Both the position numbers and the translations under genes were made by a program. From assembly GCF_014395975.1 (NCBI RefSeq), contig NZ_CP060714.1, positions 4,340,001 through 4,404,000 of the forward strand: DNA of 64,000 nt. Reading direction: 5' to 3'. This DNA is from Diaphorobacter ruginosibacter (GTDB taxonomy: Bacteria; Pseudomonadota; Gammaproteobacteria; Burkholderiales; Burkholderiaceae_C). The notes below the pieces were generated by a model. That model had not been told where the DNA came from, made no database searches, and worked only from the letters and a program-made list of their open reading frames with translations. Shown in pieces: positions 37,745 through 45,836 of this stretch (within the stretch, counting starts at the first letter, position 1; every line of letters starts with the position of its first letter).

Positions 37745-38707
37745 TCACTCCGCGCTGGCGGCATCCAGCGTCTTCAACGCCTCATCGTCGAGCACCAGGC
37801 TGGCGGCGCGCACCAGGGACTGCAACTGCGCGAGGTTGCTCGCACTCGCAATCGGAGCGGCAATCGCCTTGCGGGTCAGCAGCCATGCAATGGCCACCTC
37901 GCTCTGCGACGCGTTCAGGCGCGCAGCCACCGCATCCAGCGCGCCGAGTATGCGCAGCCCGCGTGGATTGAGGTACAGCCCCACCGTCTTCGGGCCGCGC
38001 GCGCTCTTGTTCACGTCAGCCTCCGTGCGGTACTTGCCCGCCAGAAAGCCGGCGGCCAGTGCGTAGAAATTGATCACGCCGACCCCGTGCTGTTCGCACA
38101 GCGGCTGCAGCTCCTTCTCGAACACCGCGCGGTCGTACAGGTTGTAGAGCGGCTGCAGGCTTTCATAGCGCGCCAGGCGATGCTTCTCGCTGCATTCGAG
38201 TGCGGCGGCCAGGCGCCCGGCGCTGTAGTTGGAGGCGCCCACCGCGCGCACCTTGCCCTCGCGGATGAGATCGCTGAAGGTTCCCATCACGTCCTCAAAG
38301 GGAATGTCAGGATCGTCGTCGTGCGACTGGTACAGGTCGATATAGTCCGTCTGCAGGCGCTTGAGCGAAGCATCGACGGCCTGGCGGATGTACCTCGGGT
38401 GCAGGCCCACCCTGCCGTCCCCCATGTCCTTGCCGACCTTGGTGGCCAGCACCAGCCGGTCGCGCCTGCCCGCATTTTTCCGGAGCCAGTTGCCGATGAT
38501 GGTTTCCGACTCCCCTCCCGCGTGCCCTGGCACCCAGCGCGAATACACGTCGGCGGTATCGACAAAATTCATGCCTGCATCGAGCCACGCATCGAGCAGC
38601 GAAAAGCTCATGGCCTCGTCGGCGGTCCAGCCGAACACATTGCCACCAAAGCACAGCGGCGAGACCTGCAGCGCGGAGCGGCCCAGGGGACGCAAGGGAA
38701 ACGACAT
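37745..38707 (-). CDS. Aldo/keto reductase
   Basis: NAD(P)H-dependent TIM-barrel oxidoreductase of 320 residues. The catalytic tetrad is visible: Asp in FVDTADVYS (with Tyr), Lys in LATKVGK and His in LYQSHDDD. The C-terminal part has the cofactor-binding Ser/Asn segment IASASNLAQL. It resembles the AKR11/12 general stress group rather than a specific pathway enzyme. Substrate unknown. Confidence 0.92.
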   Translation of the reverse strand: MSFPLRPLGRSALQVSPLCFGGNVFGWTADEAMSFSLLDAWLDAGMNFVDTADVYSRWVPGHAGGESETIIGNWLRKNAGRRDRLVLATKVGKDMGDGRVGLHPRYIRQAVDASLKRLQTDYIDLYQSHDDDPDIPFEDVMGTFSDLIREGKVRAVGASNYSAGRLAAALECSEKHRLARYESLQPLYNLYDRAVFEKELQPLCEQHGVGVINFYALAAGFLAGKYRTEADVNKSARGPKTVGLYLNPRGLRILGALDAVAARLNASQSEVAIAWLLTRKAIAAPIASASNLAQLQSLVRAASLVLDDEALKTLDAASAE

Positions 38708-38766
38708 CTTCTTCCTTTCAAAGCCGGTACGACAACCATCGGATGACAGCCATTGTGCCCCTGCGC

Positions 38767-38798
38767 AAAAAAGGCCGCAGTGTCTGCCACTGCGGCCT
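38767..38798 (-). terminator. Rho-independent terminator of htpX
   Basis: On the minus strand an 11-bp perfect stem (AGGCCGCAGTG and complement) with a 5-nt loop is followed by six T, 53 bp past the htpX stop. Confidence 0.9.
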
Positions 38799-38850
38799 CT
38801 TGCCGGTTGTTCTCGTGTCAGGCGGCAAACAACAGCATGCCGCCCCGGAA

Positions 38851-39729
38851 TCAGGCCTGCTGCAGGTTCTGCAGCGCAGCCACACGCTCTTCGATCGGAG
38901 GGTGCGAGCTGAACAGCTTGCCGATGTTGCCGGTGATGCCCATCGCCTGCATGTTCTGCGGCAGGGCGCCGGGATGCATGCCGCCCAGGCGGTACAACGC
39001 GTTCACCATCGGCTGCTTGCGGCCCATGAGCTGCGCAGCACCCGCATCGGCACGGAACTCGCGCTGGCGGCTGAACCAGGCGACGATGATCGATGCCAAC
39101 ACGCCGAACAGGATGTCCAGCACCACGGTGCTGATCATGTAGCCGATGCCGGGGCCCGAGCTGTTCTCGTCGTTGCGGCGCAGGAAGCTGTCGACCGCAT
39201 AGCCGATCACCCGAGAGAGGAACACGACGAAGGTGTTCATCACGCCCTGGATCAGCGCCATGGTCACCATGTCGCCGTTGGCCACGTGGGCCACCTCATG
39301 GCCGATCACCGCCTCGACTTCCTCGCGGGTCATGCCTTGCAGCAGCCCCGTGGACACGGCCACCAGCGACGAGTTCTTGAACGCACCGGTGGCAAAGGCA
39401 TTGGGCTCGCCCTCGTAGATGCCGACCTCGGGCATGGTGATGCCCGCCTTGTCGGCGAACTTGCGCACGGTGTCCACGATCCATGCCTCGTCGGCGTTGC
39501 GCGGCTCGTTGATGATCTGCACGCCCATGCTCATCTTGGCCATGGGCTTGCTCATCAGGAGCGAAATGAAGGCACCGCCCATGCCCATGATGAAGGCGAA
39601 GCCCAACAGCGCGCCCAGGTTCAATCCGTTCGCGGTAAGAAAGCGGTTCACGCCAAGCAGGTTGGCGACAATGCCCAGCACCACCACGACGGCGATGTTG
39701 GTCAACAAAAACAATGCAATGCGTTTCAT
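38851..39729 (-). CDS. htpX: Protease HtpX homologue
   Basis: Inner-membrane M48 zinc protease of 292 residues that cleaves misfolded membrane proteins. Two N-terminal membrane segments (about 5-22 and 38-58), the catalytic HEVAH (about 140-144), two further membrane segments and the third zinc ligand in REFRADAGAA are visible. ATG 39729 is preceded by GGAG eight bases upstream; the longer in-frame start has no similarity. Ends at a strong terminator. Confidence 0.96.
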   Translation of the reverse strand: MKRIALFLLTNIAVVVVLGIVANLLGVNRFLTANGLNLGALLGFAFIMGMGGAFISLLMSKPMAKMSMGVQIINEPRNADEAWIVDTVRKFADKAGITMPEVGIYEGEPNAFATGAFKNSSLVAVSTGLLQGMTREEVEAVIGHEVAHVANGDMVTMALIQGVMNTFVVFLSRVIGYAVDSFLRRNDENSSGPGIGYMISTVVLDILFGVLASIIVAWFSRQREFRADAGAAQLMGRKQPMVNALYRLGGMHPGALPQNMQAMGITGNIGKLFSSHPPIEERVAALQNLQQA

Positions 39730-39843
39730 CGTTGGTTCTCCACAAGGGATAACGTTCTGCGGCAAGGGAGCTGTGCGGGGCGGAGGACATGCCGCCCGTG
39801 CCACCCGGCGCTTGCCCGAATATGGGGTGGGCCCGCCCTCATT

Positions 39844-40683
39844 TCAACGGGCGGCAGCAGCGATTTCGGGCTGTTGGATTATTTTTCTGGCGTCGCTGCG
39901 AAAAACCATGGAGTCATCATAGAAGCAAAAGTTCTCGTTTTCGCTCCACCAACCGGGCACACCCAGAACCGGCAGGGGATTGAACGGCTTCTGTGCAAAC
40001 CATTCCTGCGTGAAATGCGAAGCCATCCAGGCATCCGGCCCCGTGCTGGCGCATTGCACACGGCCGCCCTCGTCCGCAATCACCACATGTGCCGTGATCG
40101 ACTTGCGCGGCTGCACCAGTTTTTCGAGCAGCGCATGGCCGAAGGGGATCAATCGTGCCTCGCGCCACAGCGGCCGCAACTGCACGCCCAGCCTGTGCCA
40201 TGCACGCTCCCGCAGCGCTTCGCACAGGGGCTGCGACGCCAGCAGCAGGGCGCCGTTCTCATCGAACACGGTGATCGCGTCACGCAGCGGACCCCGCGTC
40301 CCGCCCGCACCCCGCTGCCGGATGGCATCCGCCTGCCAGCGATTGAAGAGGCGCTTGGTGCGGGGGAAGTGCAGCCAGATCAGCCCATTGAGGAAGTCAT
40401 GCAGGTTATCGCGCGTGGGAATGCAGCACCGCTCGTCGATGAACCGCTCGTAGGCCACGCCATGCTCCAGGGATTCATGCGCGACGAAGCGCATGGCGCC
40501 GCGCGCTTCGGTTCCTGCTTGATCCCCTTCCAGCGCTTCGTTCAGTGCCTGAGCAACGCTGGCGCCTGCCAGGATGCGCGCCGCAGCGGGCCGGCCGGCC
40601 TGCGCCATCCCTGCGAGCCAGGGGCGGTGCCAATCCACCAGCCCCCATGCCTCCCGCCCCTCTCCAACCTGCATGGCTGCCAT
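39844..40683 (-). CDS. DUF3025 family protein
   Basis: Soluble protein of 279 residues with the DUF3025 hallmark RDNLHDFLNGLIWLHFPRTKRLFNRWQADAI near the middle, and a C-terminal part ending in the partly conserved LPVLGVPGWWSENEN. No catalytic motif is known for the family. It starts 14 bp after the pyrC stop on the same strand, so it is probably translated from the pyrC transcript. Confidence 0.88.
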   Translation of the reverse strand: MAAMQVGEGREAWGLVDWHRPWLAGMAQAGRPAAARILAGASVAQALNEALEGDQAGTEARGAMRFVAHESLEHGVAYERFIDERCCIPTRDNLHDFLNGLIWLHFPRTKRLFNRWQADAIRQRGAGGTRGPLRDAITVFDENGALLLASQPLCEALRERAWHRLGVQLRPLWREARLIPFGHALLEKLVQPRKSITAHVVIADEGGRVQCASTGPDAWMASHFTQEWFAQKPFNPLPVLGVPGWWSENENFCFYDDSMVFRSDARKIIQQPEIAAAAR

Positions 40684-40697
40684 GCGCGTGTGCCGGA

Positions 40698-41780
40698 TCA
40701 GCCCACAAGCTTCCACGGCAGCGCCTCGCCCGAGCGCAGCGGCTTGAGCTCGGCCTCGCCGAACGCGAAGCTGGCGGGCGGTGTCCATGACTCGCGGCGC
40801 AGCGTGATCGTGCCGTTGTTGCGCGGCAGGTCGTAGAACGCCGGACCGTTGAAGCTCGCAAAGGCTTCGAGCTTGTCGAGTGCGCCCGCGTTGTCGAAGG
40901 CTTCCGCATACATCTCGATGGCAGCGTGGGCCGTGTAGCAGCCCGCGCAGCCCGAGGCGTGTTCCTTCAGATGCGCCGGATGCGGCGCGCTGTCGGTGCC
41001 CAGGAAGAACTTCTCGCTGCCGCTGGTGGCTGCTTCCACCAATGCCAGCCGATGCGTCTCGCGCTTGAGCACGGGCAGGCAATAGTAATGAGGGCGAATG
41101 CCGCCGGTGAAGATGGCATTGCGGTTGTACAGCAGGTGGTGCGCGGTGATCGTCGCGGCGGTATGGCTGTCGGCCGCCTTCACGTAGTCGGCCGCATCCT
41201 TGGTGGTGATGTGCTCGAAGACGATCTTCAGCTCGGGGAAGTCGCGGCGCAGCGGGATCAGCTGCTGGTCGATGAATGCGGCCTCGCGATCGAACAGGTC
41301 GATGTCGCTGCTGGTCACCTCGCCATGCACCAGCAGCAGCATGCCGGCCTTCTGCATGGCCTCGAGCGTACGGTAGGTCTTGCGGATGTCGGTCACGCCG
41401 GCATCGCTGTTGGTGGTGGCACCTGCGGGGTAGAGCTTGAGCGCCACCACGCCCGCCGCCTTGGCGCGCACGATTTCCTCGGGAGCAAGGTTGTCCGTGA
41501 GGTACAGCGACATCAGCGGCTCGAACTGCACGCCCTCGGGCACGGCATCCAGGATGCGTTGCTTGTACGCGAGAGCCTGTTCCGCCGTGGTCACGGGCGG
41601 GCGCAGGTTGGGCATGATCAGCGCGCGGCCGAACTGGGCGGCGGTGTGAGGCACCACGGTGCGCAGCGGCTCGCCGTCGCGCACATGCAGGTGCCAGTCG
41701 TCCGGCCGGGTGATGGTGAGGGTATCGACGCGAGGCTGCGAAGACGAAGCAGAAGTGGAGGTGGGGGATGCGGCGTTCAT
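40698..41780 (-). CDS. pyrC: Dihydroorotase
   Basis: Zinc amidohydrolase of de novo pyrimidine synthesis interconverting carbamoyl-aspartate and dihydroorotate. It has 360 residues. Metal ligands are visible: HLH in DDWHLHVRDG, the carbamylated Lys in ALKLYPAGATTNSDAG, His in LLVHGEV and FEHITTKDAADYV, and Asp in LGTDSAPH. ATG 41780 (MNAASPT) begins with an 18-residue Ser/Thr-rich tail. A minus-strand intrinsic terminator lies 115-147 bp upstream of the start, suggesting leader attenuation. Confidence 0.96.
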   Translation of the reverse strand: MNAASPTSTSASSSQPRVDTLTITRPDDWHLHVRDGEPLRTVVPHTAAQFGRALIMPNLRPPVTTAEQALAYKQRILDAVPEGVQFEPLMSLYLTDNLAPEEIVRAKAAGVVALKLYPAGATTNSDAGVTDIRKTYRTLEAMQKAGMLLLVHGEVTSSDIDLFDREAAFIDQQLIPLRRDFPELKIVFEHITTKDAADYVKAADSHTAATITAHHLLYNRNAIFTGGIRPHYYCLPVLKRETHRLALVEAATSGSEKFFLGTDSAPHPAHLKEHASGCAGCYTAHAAIEMYAEAFDNAGALDKLEAFASFNGPAFYDLPRNNGTITLRRESWTPPASFAFGEAELKPLRSGEALPWKLVG

Positions 41781-41894
41781 GGCGCATATTGTCGTTCGAT
41801 CCCGGCGGAATCCACCCATCTCCCCGGAAAGTTCTGATCCGCCAACCCCATGCTTCCCCCAGGGACCGCTCTTGCCGCGAGGCGGCCCGGCAGC

Positions 41895-41927
41895 AAAAAA
41901 AACCCCGGCCGCATAGTGGGGCCGGGG
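41895..41927 (-). terminator. Intrinsic terminator in the pyrC leader (possible attenuator or sRNA end)
   Basis: On the minus strand CCCCGGCC (41920-41927), a 9-nt loop, GGCCGGGG (41903-41910) and eight T (41895-41902). It points toward pyrC, and no other minus-strand gene lies upstream of it. A TAGTGGGG element at about 41935-41942 can pair with CCCCACTA overlapping the terminator arm, offering an alternative fold. The whole 41781-42412 gap otherwise holds only this leader, a promoter candidate and the upstream region of the ABC operon. Confidence 0.8.
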
Positions 41928-42067
41928 CGGAATTCCCCACTAGGGGGCGAGGGGTTCCTATGAATTCTGTGCGCCGGGAGGTGGCATGGAAGCCGTCCGA
42001 CAATTGGATTTCATTCTGACGGAATCTGGCGTGAGTATTGTGATGAGTTGTCTCATTCCCTTGTAGG

Positions 42068-42098
42068 ACATTAGCAAAAATCGATCAAAGAATTTCAA
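42068..42098 (-). promoter_or_regulatory. Candidate promoter for the pyrC leader transcript
   Basis: On the minus strand TTGAAA (42093-42098) and TAATGT (42068-42073) with TG one base upstream (extended -10); the spacer is long at 19 bp. A transcript from here to the terminator would be about 165 nt. Confidence 0.4.
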
Positions 42099-42412
42099 CA
42101 ATAGTTAACCATTCCTGCTTTGCAGGCAACCTATGCGAAAGATTTCTGCGCCAATGGCAGCAGCAGGCCGGGCAGCCCGCCGCACGCATTCACTTTCCCC
42201 AGACACCCGGGCGCAGCCCTTCGGAAATAGCCTTCACGGCGCCCGGCGAGGTGATCTGCCGCCGCGTACCGGCGTTGGTGACGCGCGGTGACTGTCTCTT
42301 CCAGCAGGCATTGCCACGCTGAAGACTGCATAAGGATGCGCGAAAAACTTTGTTGTTCAGGAAAACGCCGCGCTGGAAGATCACGCCTCCAACTCAAGAG
42401 GATTCCTTTCCC

Positions 42413-43279
42413 GTGATTTCATTTTCTTCCGCCGCGCCCGCATCGCTGAACACACCGCACCGCGCGGGCCTGATCACCACCATCGCCCTTGCCGCGATGC
42501 TCTGCGGCAGCGCCGCGCACGCCGATGCCACGCTGGACAGGATCAAGGAGCGCGGCAAAGTCACCATCGGCGTGTTGATCAACGGAGGACCGTTCGGCTC
42601 CATCGACCCCGCCACGCAACAGCTTGTGGGCTGGAACCCCGAACTCGCGCAGGCGCTGGCCAAGGGCCTGGGCGTGCAGGCAGACCTGGTGCAGGTTCAG
42701 ACGGCCACACGCGTGCAGTTCCTGCAGGCAGGCAAGGTGGATCTGCTGATCGCGTCAATGGAACTCAACCCGGATCGCGCAGAAAGCCTGGGCTACGCGC
42801 CCACGCCTTTCTACCGCGTGGGCGGCGCTGCCGCGGTGCGCAAGGACAGCGGCATCACCCGCTGGGAAGATCTGCGCGGCAAGCCCGTGTGCGTCTCGCA
42901 GGGCAGCAGCTATGCCAAGCCCCTCGCCAACGAGTATGGTGCGCAGGTACACGGCTACAAGTCCGCCTCGGACTCGCTGCTCGCGCTCAAGGGAGGCAAC
43001 TGCGTGGCGGCCGTGCACGACAGCACCCTCATCCATCCCCTGCTGAACCAGAACCCGGAATGGTCGCAATACGGAACACCGATCAAGGGGCAGATCCTGC
43101 CTGCCGACTCCGTGGTGTGGACCCGCAAAGGTGAGAGCGACACCATCGCCGCCGTGGACAAGGTCGTGCGATCCTGGCATCGCAGCGGCTGGCTGATCGA
43201 TACCGAACGGCGCCTGAACATCACGCCGCCCAACCCGCTGCTGCCCGAGCTGCAAACCAGGCTCAAGACGGCGTCGTGA
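42413..43279 (+). CDS. Amino-acid ABC transporter periplasmic binding protein
   Basis: Type 2 binding protein (SBP family 3) of 288 residues starting at GTG 42413, with AGAGG 11 bp upstream. The signal peptide is residues 1-36 with cleavage after AAHA. The mature part begins ATLDRIKERGKVTIGV, the usual start of polar amino-acid receptors, and has FLQAGKVDLLIASMELNPDRAES. It is the first gene of the operon with two permeases, an ATPase and a cystathionine beta-lyase-like enzyme, so a sulfur amino acid such as cystine or cystathionine is a likely ligand (inference from context). Confidence 0.9.
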   Translation: MISFSSAAPASLNTPHRAGLITTIALAAMLCGSAAHADATLDRIKERGKVTIGVLINGGPFGSIDPATQQLVGWNPELAQALAKGLGVQADLVQVQTATRVQFLQAGKVDLLIASMELNPDRAESLGYAPTPFYRVGGAAAVRKDSGITRWEDLRGKPVCVSQGSSYAKPLANEYGAQVHGYKSASDSLLALKGGNCVAAVHDSTLIHPLLNQNPEWSQYGTPIKGQILPADSVVWTRKGESDTIAAVDKVVRSWHRSGWLIDTERRLNITPPNPLLPELQTRLKTAS

Positions 43280-44028
43280 TCGAAAACACCCTGCTGTCCG
43301 ATGCGGTTCAAGCGCTCAAGCCCACAGGCCTGAACTACGAGTTCCTGCTGGATGCAAGCGAGCGCGGCGCGTTCATCCGGGGCCTGGGCGTCACGCTCGA
43401 GTTGTGCCTGCTGACCATTCCATGCAGCCTGCTGGCAGGCATCGCCCTGGCCGCCATGCTGACATCCGGCAACCGGCCCCTGGCCGGCGTGACGCGCGCC
43501 TTCGTGGAAATCACGCGCAGCACGCCGACGCTGGTGCAGCTCTACTGTGCCTTCCTCGTGCTCAACATGCTCATCACGCAGCAACTGCGCGAGTGGGGCG
43601 TGAGCTCCAATCCGCTCACGCCTTTCATCTGGGTGGTGGTCGTGGTGTCGCTGCACAAGGGCGTGTTCCATGCCGAAGCGCTTCGCGCGGGCATCGAGGC
43701 GGTGCCCTCTACAACGCTCGAAGCCGCAAGGTCGCTGGGCCTGTCGCGCATGCAGTTGCTCTCCCGCGTGCAGTTGCCGCTGGCGCTGCGCTTTGCGTTG
43801 CCGTCGCTGGTGAACAACGTGGTCGATCTGGTGAAGATGACAGCTGTTGCATCCGCCATCGCCGTGGGCGATGTCACCTACGAGTCCATCATGATCTGGT
43901 CGCAGCGCGACAACGTTCTGGAGCTGCTGTTGCTCATCCTGCTCTGGTTCGGCCTGCTCACCTGGCTGGTGTCGGTGGCGGGGCGCAGGCTGGAACACCG
44001 CCTGAGGATGCCTGGCTATGGTCAATAA
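43276..44028 (+). CDS. Amino-acid ABC transporter permease (first)
   Basis: HisMQ-type inner-membrane permease of 250 residues with about five membrane segments and the EAA loop (EAARSLGLSRMQLLSRVQLPLALRFALPSLVN) that contacts the ATPase. The start GTG 43276 overlaps the binding-protein stop as GTGA, showing coupling. It overlaps the second permease by 11 bp; the two presumably form a heterodimer. Confidence 0.92.
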   Translation: MIENTLLSDAVQALKPTGLNYEFLLDASERGAFIRGLGVTLELCLLTIPCSLLAGIALAAMLTSGNRPLAGVTRAFVEITRSTPTLVQLYCAFLVLNMLITQQLREWGVSSNPLTPFIWVVVVVSLHKGVFHAEALRAGIEAVPSTTLEAARSLGLSRMQLLSRVQLPLALRFALPSLVNNVVDLVKMTAVASAIAVGDVTYESIMIWSQRDNVLELLLLILLWFGLLTWLVSVAGRRLEHRLRMPGYGQ

Positions 44029-44896
44029 GTTCGTCATCCGGTTCGCCAACGACATCACGCCGGGCTCCGCGCCCCGAGCTTGGTCCGTGGGGCCGGGCCT
44101 ACCATCGCTGCCGTCCCTGCTCGCTCACGCGAAGCGGCATGCAAGGTGGATCGCCGCACTGGCCGCATTGCTGGCCCTCGGCCTTCTGCTGCCGTACTGG
44201 AGCGCCACCGGCACCACGCCCGTCGCCTTCGCGCACCTGTGGAAATGGTTCCCGGCGCTGCTGAGCGGGCTGTGGGTGAACGTGGGCATCAGCCTGCTGG
44301 CCATGGCCCTGGGCACGGTGGCCGGGCTGCTGCTCGGGGCCCTGTCGTTCTCGCGATGGCGGGCCACGCGCACCGCCGTACGCTGGTACGTGCAGGTGTT
44401 TCGCAACGCACCCACGCTGGTGCTGATCTACTTCACCACCTACGTGTTTCCGTTCGAGATCCGCCTGTTCGGTGGCGGGGTTCCGTTTCCTGACTGGGTG
44501 AAGGTGGTGCTCGGCCTTGCCTTGCCGACCAGTGCCATCGTCGCGGAGATCTTTCGCGGCGCGATCCAGTCCATCCCCAGCGCGCAGTGGGAAGCCGCAC
44601 AGTCGCTGGGGCTGCGCCGCTCGCAGATCTTTCGCCGCGTGGTGCTGCCGCAATGCCTGCGCCGCATGCTGGCACCATGGATGAACCTTTACGCCAGCAT
44701 CACCATGAGCACCTCGCTGGCCTCGCTGGTGGGCGTGCACGACGTGGTCGACACCGCGCAGATCGCCAGCAACACCGTGGCCCGCACCGACTTCACGGTG
44801 CTGATCTACCTGGTGCTGCTCGCGCTGTTCTTTGCCTACTGCTACCCCATCGCCCATGCCACGCGCGGGCTGGAGCGCCGACATGAACGCTACTGA
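44018..44896 (+). CDS. Amino-acid ABC transporter permease (second)
   Basis: HisMQ-type permease of 292 residues. A polar N-terminal tail of about 45 residues, longer than in its partner, precedes the first membrane segment. It has VQVFRNAPTLVLIYF and the EAA loop WEAAQSLGLRRSQIFRRVVLPQCLRRMLAPWMN. It overlaps the first permease by 11 bp and the ATPase gene by 14 bp. Confidence 0.92.
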   Translation: MVNKFVIRFANDITPGSAPRAWSVGPGLPSLPSLLAHAKRHARWIAALAALLALGLLLPYWSATGTTPVAFAHLWKWFPALLSGLWVNVGISLLAMALGTVAGLLLGALSFSRWRATRTAVRWYVQVFRNAPTLVLIYFTTYVFPFEIRLFGGGVPFPDWVKVVLGLALPTSAIVAEIFRGAIQSIPSAQWEAAQSLGLRRSQIFRRVVLPQCLRRMLAPWMNLYASITMSTSLASLVGVHDVVDTAQIASNTVARTDFTVLIYLVLLALFFAYCYPIAHATRGLERRHERY

Positions 44897-45761
44897 ATCC
44901 TTCATCCGCTTTCGACCCGCCGACGAAGCCCGCGATGCGGCGCGGGCACCCCTCGTGGATCTACGCGACATCCATCTCGCGTTTGGCGACAACGCCGTGC
45001 TCCAGGGCATCGACCTGCAGGTGCGCCGCGGCGAAGCGGTGAGCATCATCGGCCCCTCGGGCTCCGGGAAATCCACCATCCTGCGATGCATCACCGGCCT
45101 GCTACGCCCCCAGAGCGGCCAGATCCACGTGAGCGGCACGCGCGTCGATGAACTCCGGACCGAGTCGCAACTGATCGCCCTGCGCAAGCGCGTGGGCTTC
45201 GTTTTCCAGCAGTACAACCTGTTCCCGCACCTCACGGTGCTGCAGAACCTGACCATCGCGCCGACACTGGCGGGCGGCGTGAGCCAAGCCGACGCCGAGC
45301 GCGAGGCGCGCGTGCTGCTGCAACGCGTGCGTCTGGATCACAAGGAAAACGCATATCCCGGCGAACTCTCCGGAGGGCAGCAGCAGCGCGTCGCCATCGC
45401 ACGCGCGCTCGCCATGCGGCCCGAGCTGATCCTGTTCGACGAAGTGACCTCCGCACTCGATCCCGAAACGGTGGGCGAAGTGCTCACGGTGATCCGCGAA
45501 CTGGTGAGCGACGGCATGACCTGCGTGCTGGTCACGCATGAAATGCGCTTCGCCCACGAGGTCAGCGACAGCGTGTATTTCACCGAGGCCGGGCGCATCG
45601 TGGAGCACGGCCCCTCCGCACAGGTCTTCGAGCATCCGCGCAGCGATCGCACCCGCGAGTTTCTGCAGCGCGCGCTCGGCAGTCACAGCAGCAACACCCA
45701 TGCGCGCACGCAAGGCATCGAGGCACCGTTGCACTTCCACCAGTTGCAGTTTGCGCTGTAG
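44883..45761 (+). CDS. Amino-acid ABC transporter ATP-binding protein
   Basis: PAAT-type ATPase of 292 residues: Walker A GPSGSGKST (about 60-68), the Q loop in VFQQYNLFPHLTVLQN, the signature LSGGQQQR, Walker B LILFDEVTSALDPE and the switch His in LVTHEMRFAHEV. ATG 44883 lies 14 bp inside the permease gene; an in-frame start 17 codons upstream is less likely. The C-terminus has an extra ~30 residues beyond the usual FLQ end. Confidence 0.94.
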   Translation: MNATESFIRFRPADEARDAARAPLVDLRDIHLAFGDNAVLQGIDLQVRRGEAVSIIGPSGSGKSTILRCITGLLRPQSGQIHVSGTRVDELRTESQLIALRKRVGFVFQQYNLFPHLTVLQNLTIAPTLAGGVSQADAEREARVLLQRVRLDHKENAYPGELSGGQQQRVAIARALAMRPELILFDEVTSALDPETVGEVLTVIRELVSDGMTCVLVTHEMRFAHEVSDSVYFTEAGRIVEHGPSAQVFEHPRSDRTREFLQRALGSHSSNTHARTQGIEAPLHFHQLQFAL

Positions 45762-45794
45762 CTTCACGCACCACTCCACGCCAGGACACATCCC

Positions 45795-45836
45795 ATGAGC
45801 ACATCCCCCCAGGGCTGCAGCGAGGCCGCGTCATGA
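45795..45836 (+). CDS. Possible 13-residue upstream peptide coupled to the beta-lyase gene
   Basis: A 14-codon frame, MSTSPQGCSEAAS, starting at ATG 45795 with AGGA eight bases upstream. Its stop overlaps the next gene's start as ATGA (45833-45836). It could couple or regulate translation of the lyase; chance is not excluded. Confidence 0.25.
   Translation: MSTSPQGCSEAAS

Noticed and set aside
41958..42056. 32-codon frame in the pyrC leader as a coding gene
   Set aside because: The Shine-Dalgarno-like AAGGGA is only one base from the ATG and the peptide has no biased codon run, so it is mentioned only as part of the leader finding.
42131..42397. Minus-strand frame of 88 codons upstream of the ABC operon
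   Set aside because: No ribosome-binding site or domain, composition not protein-like, and it overlaps the expected promoter region of the ABC operon.
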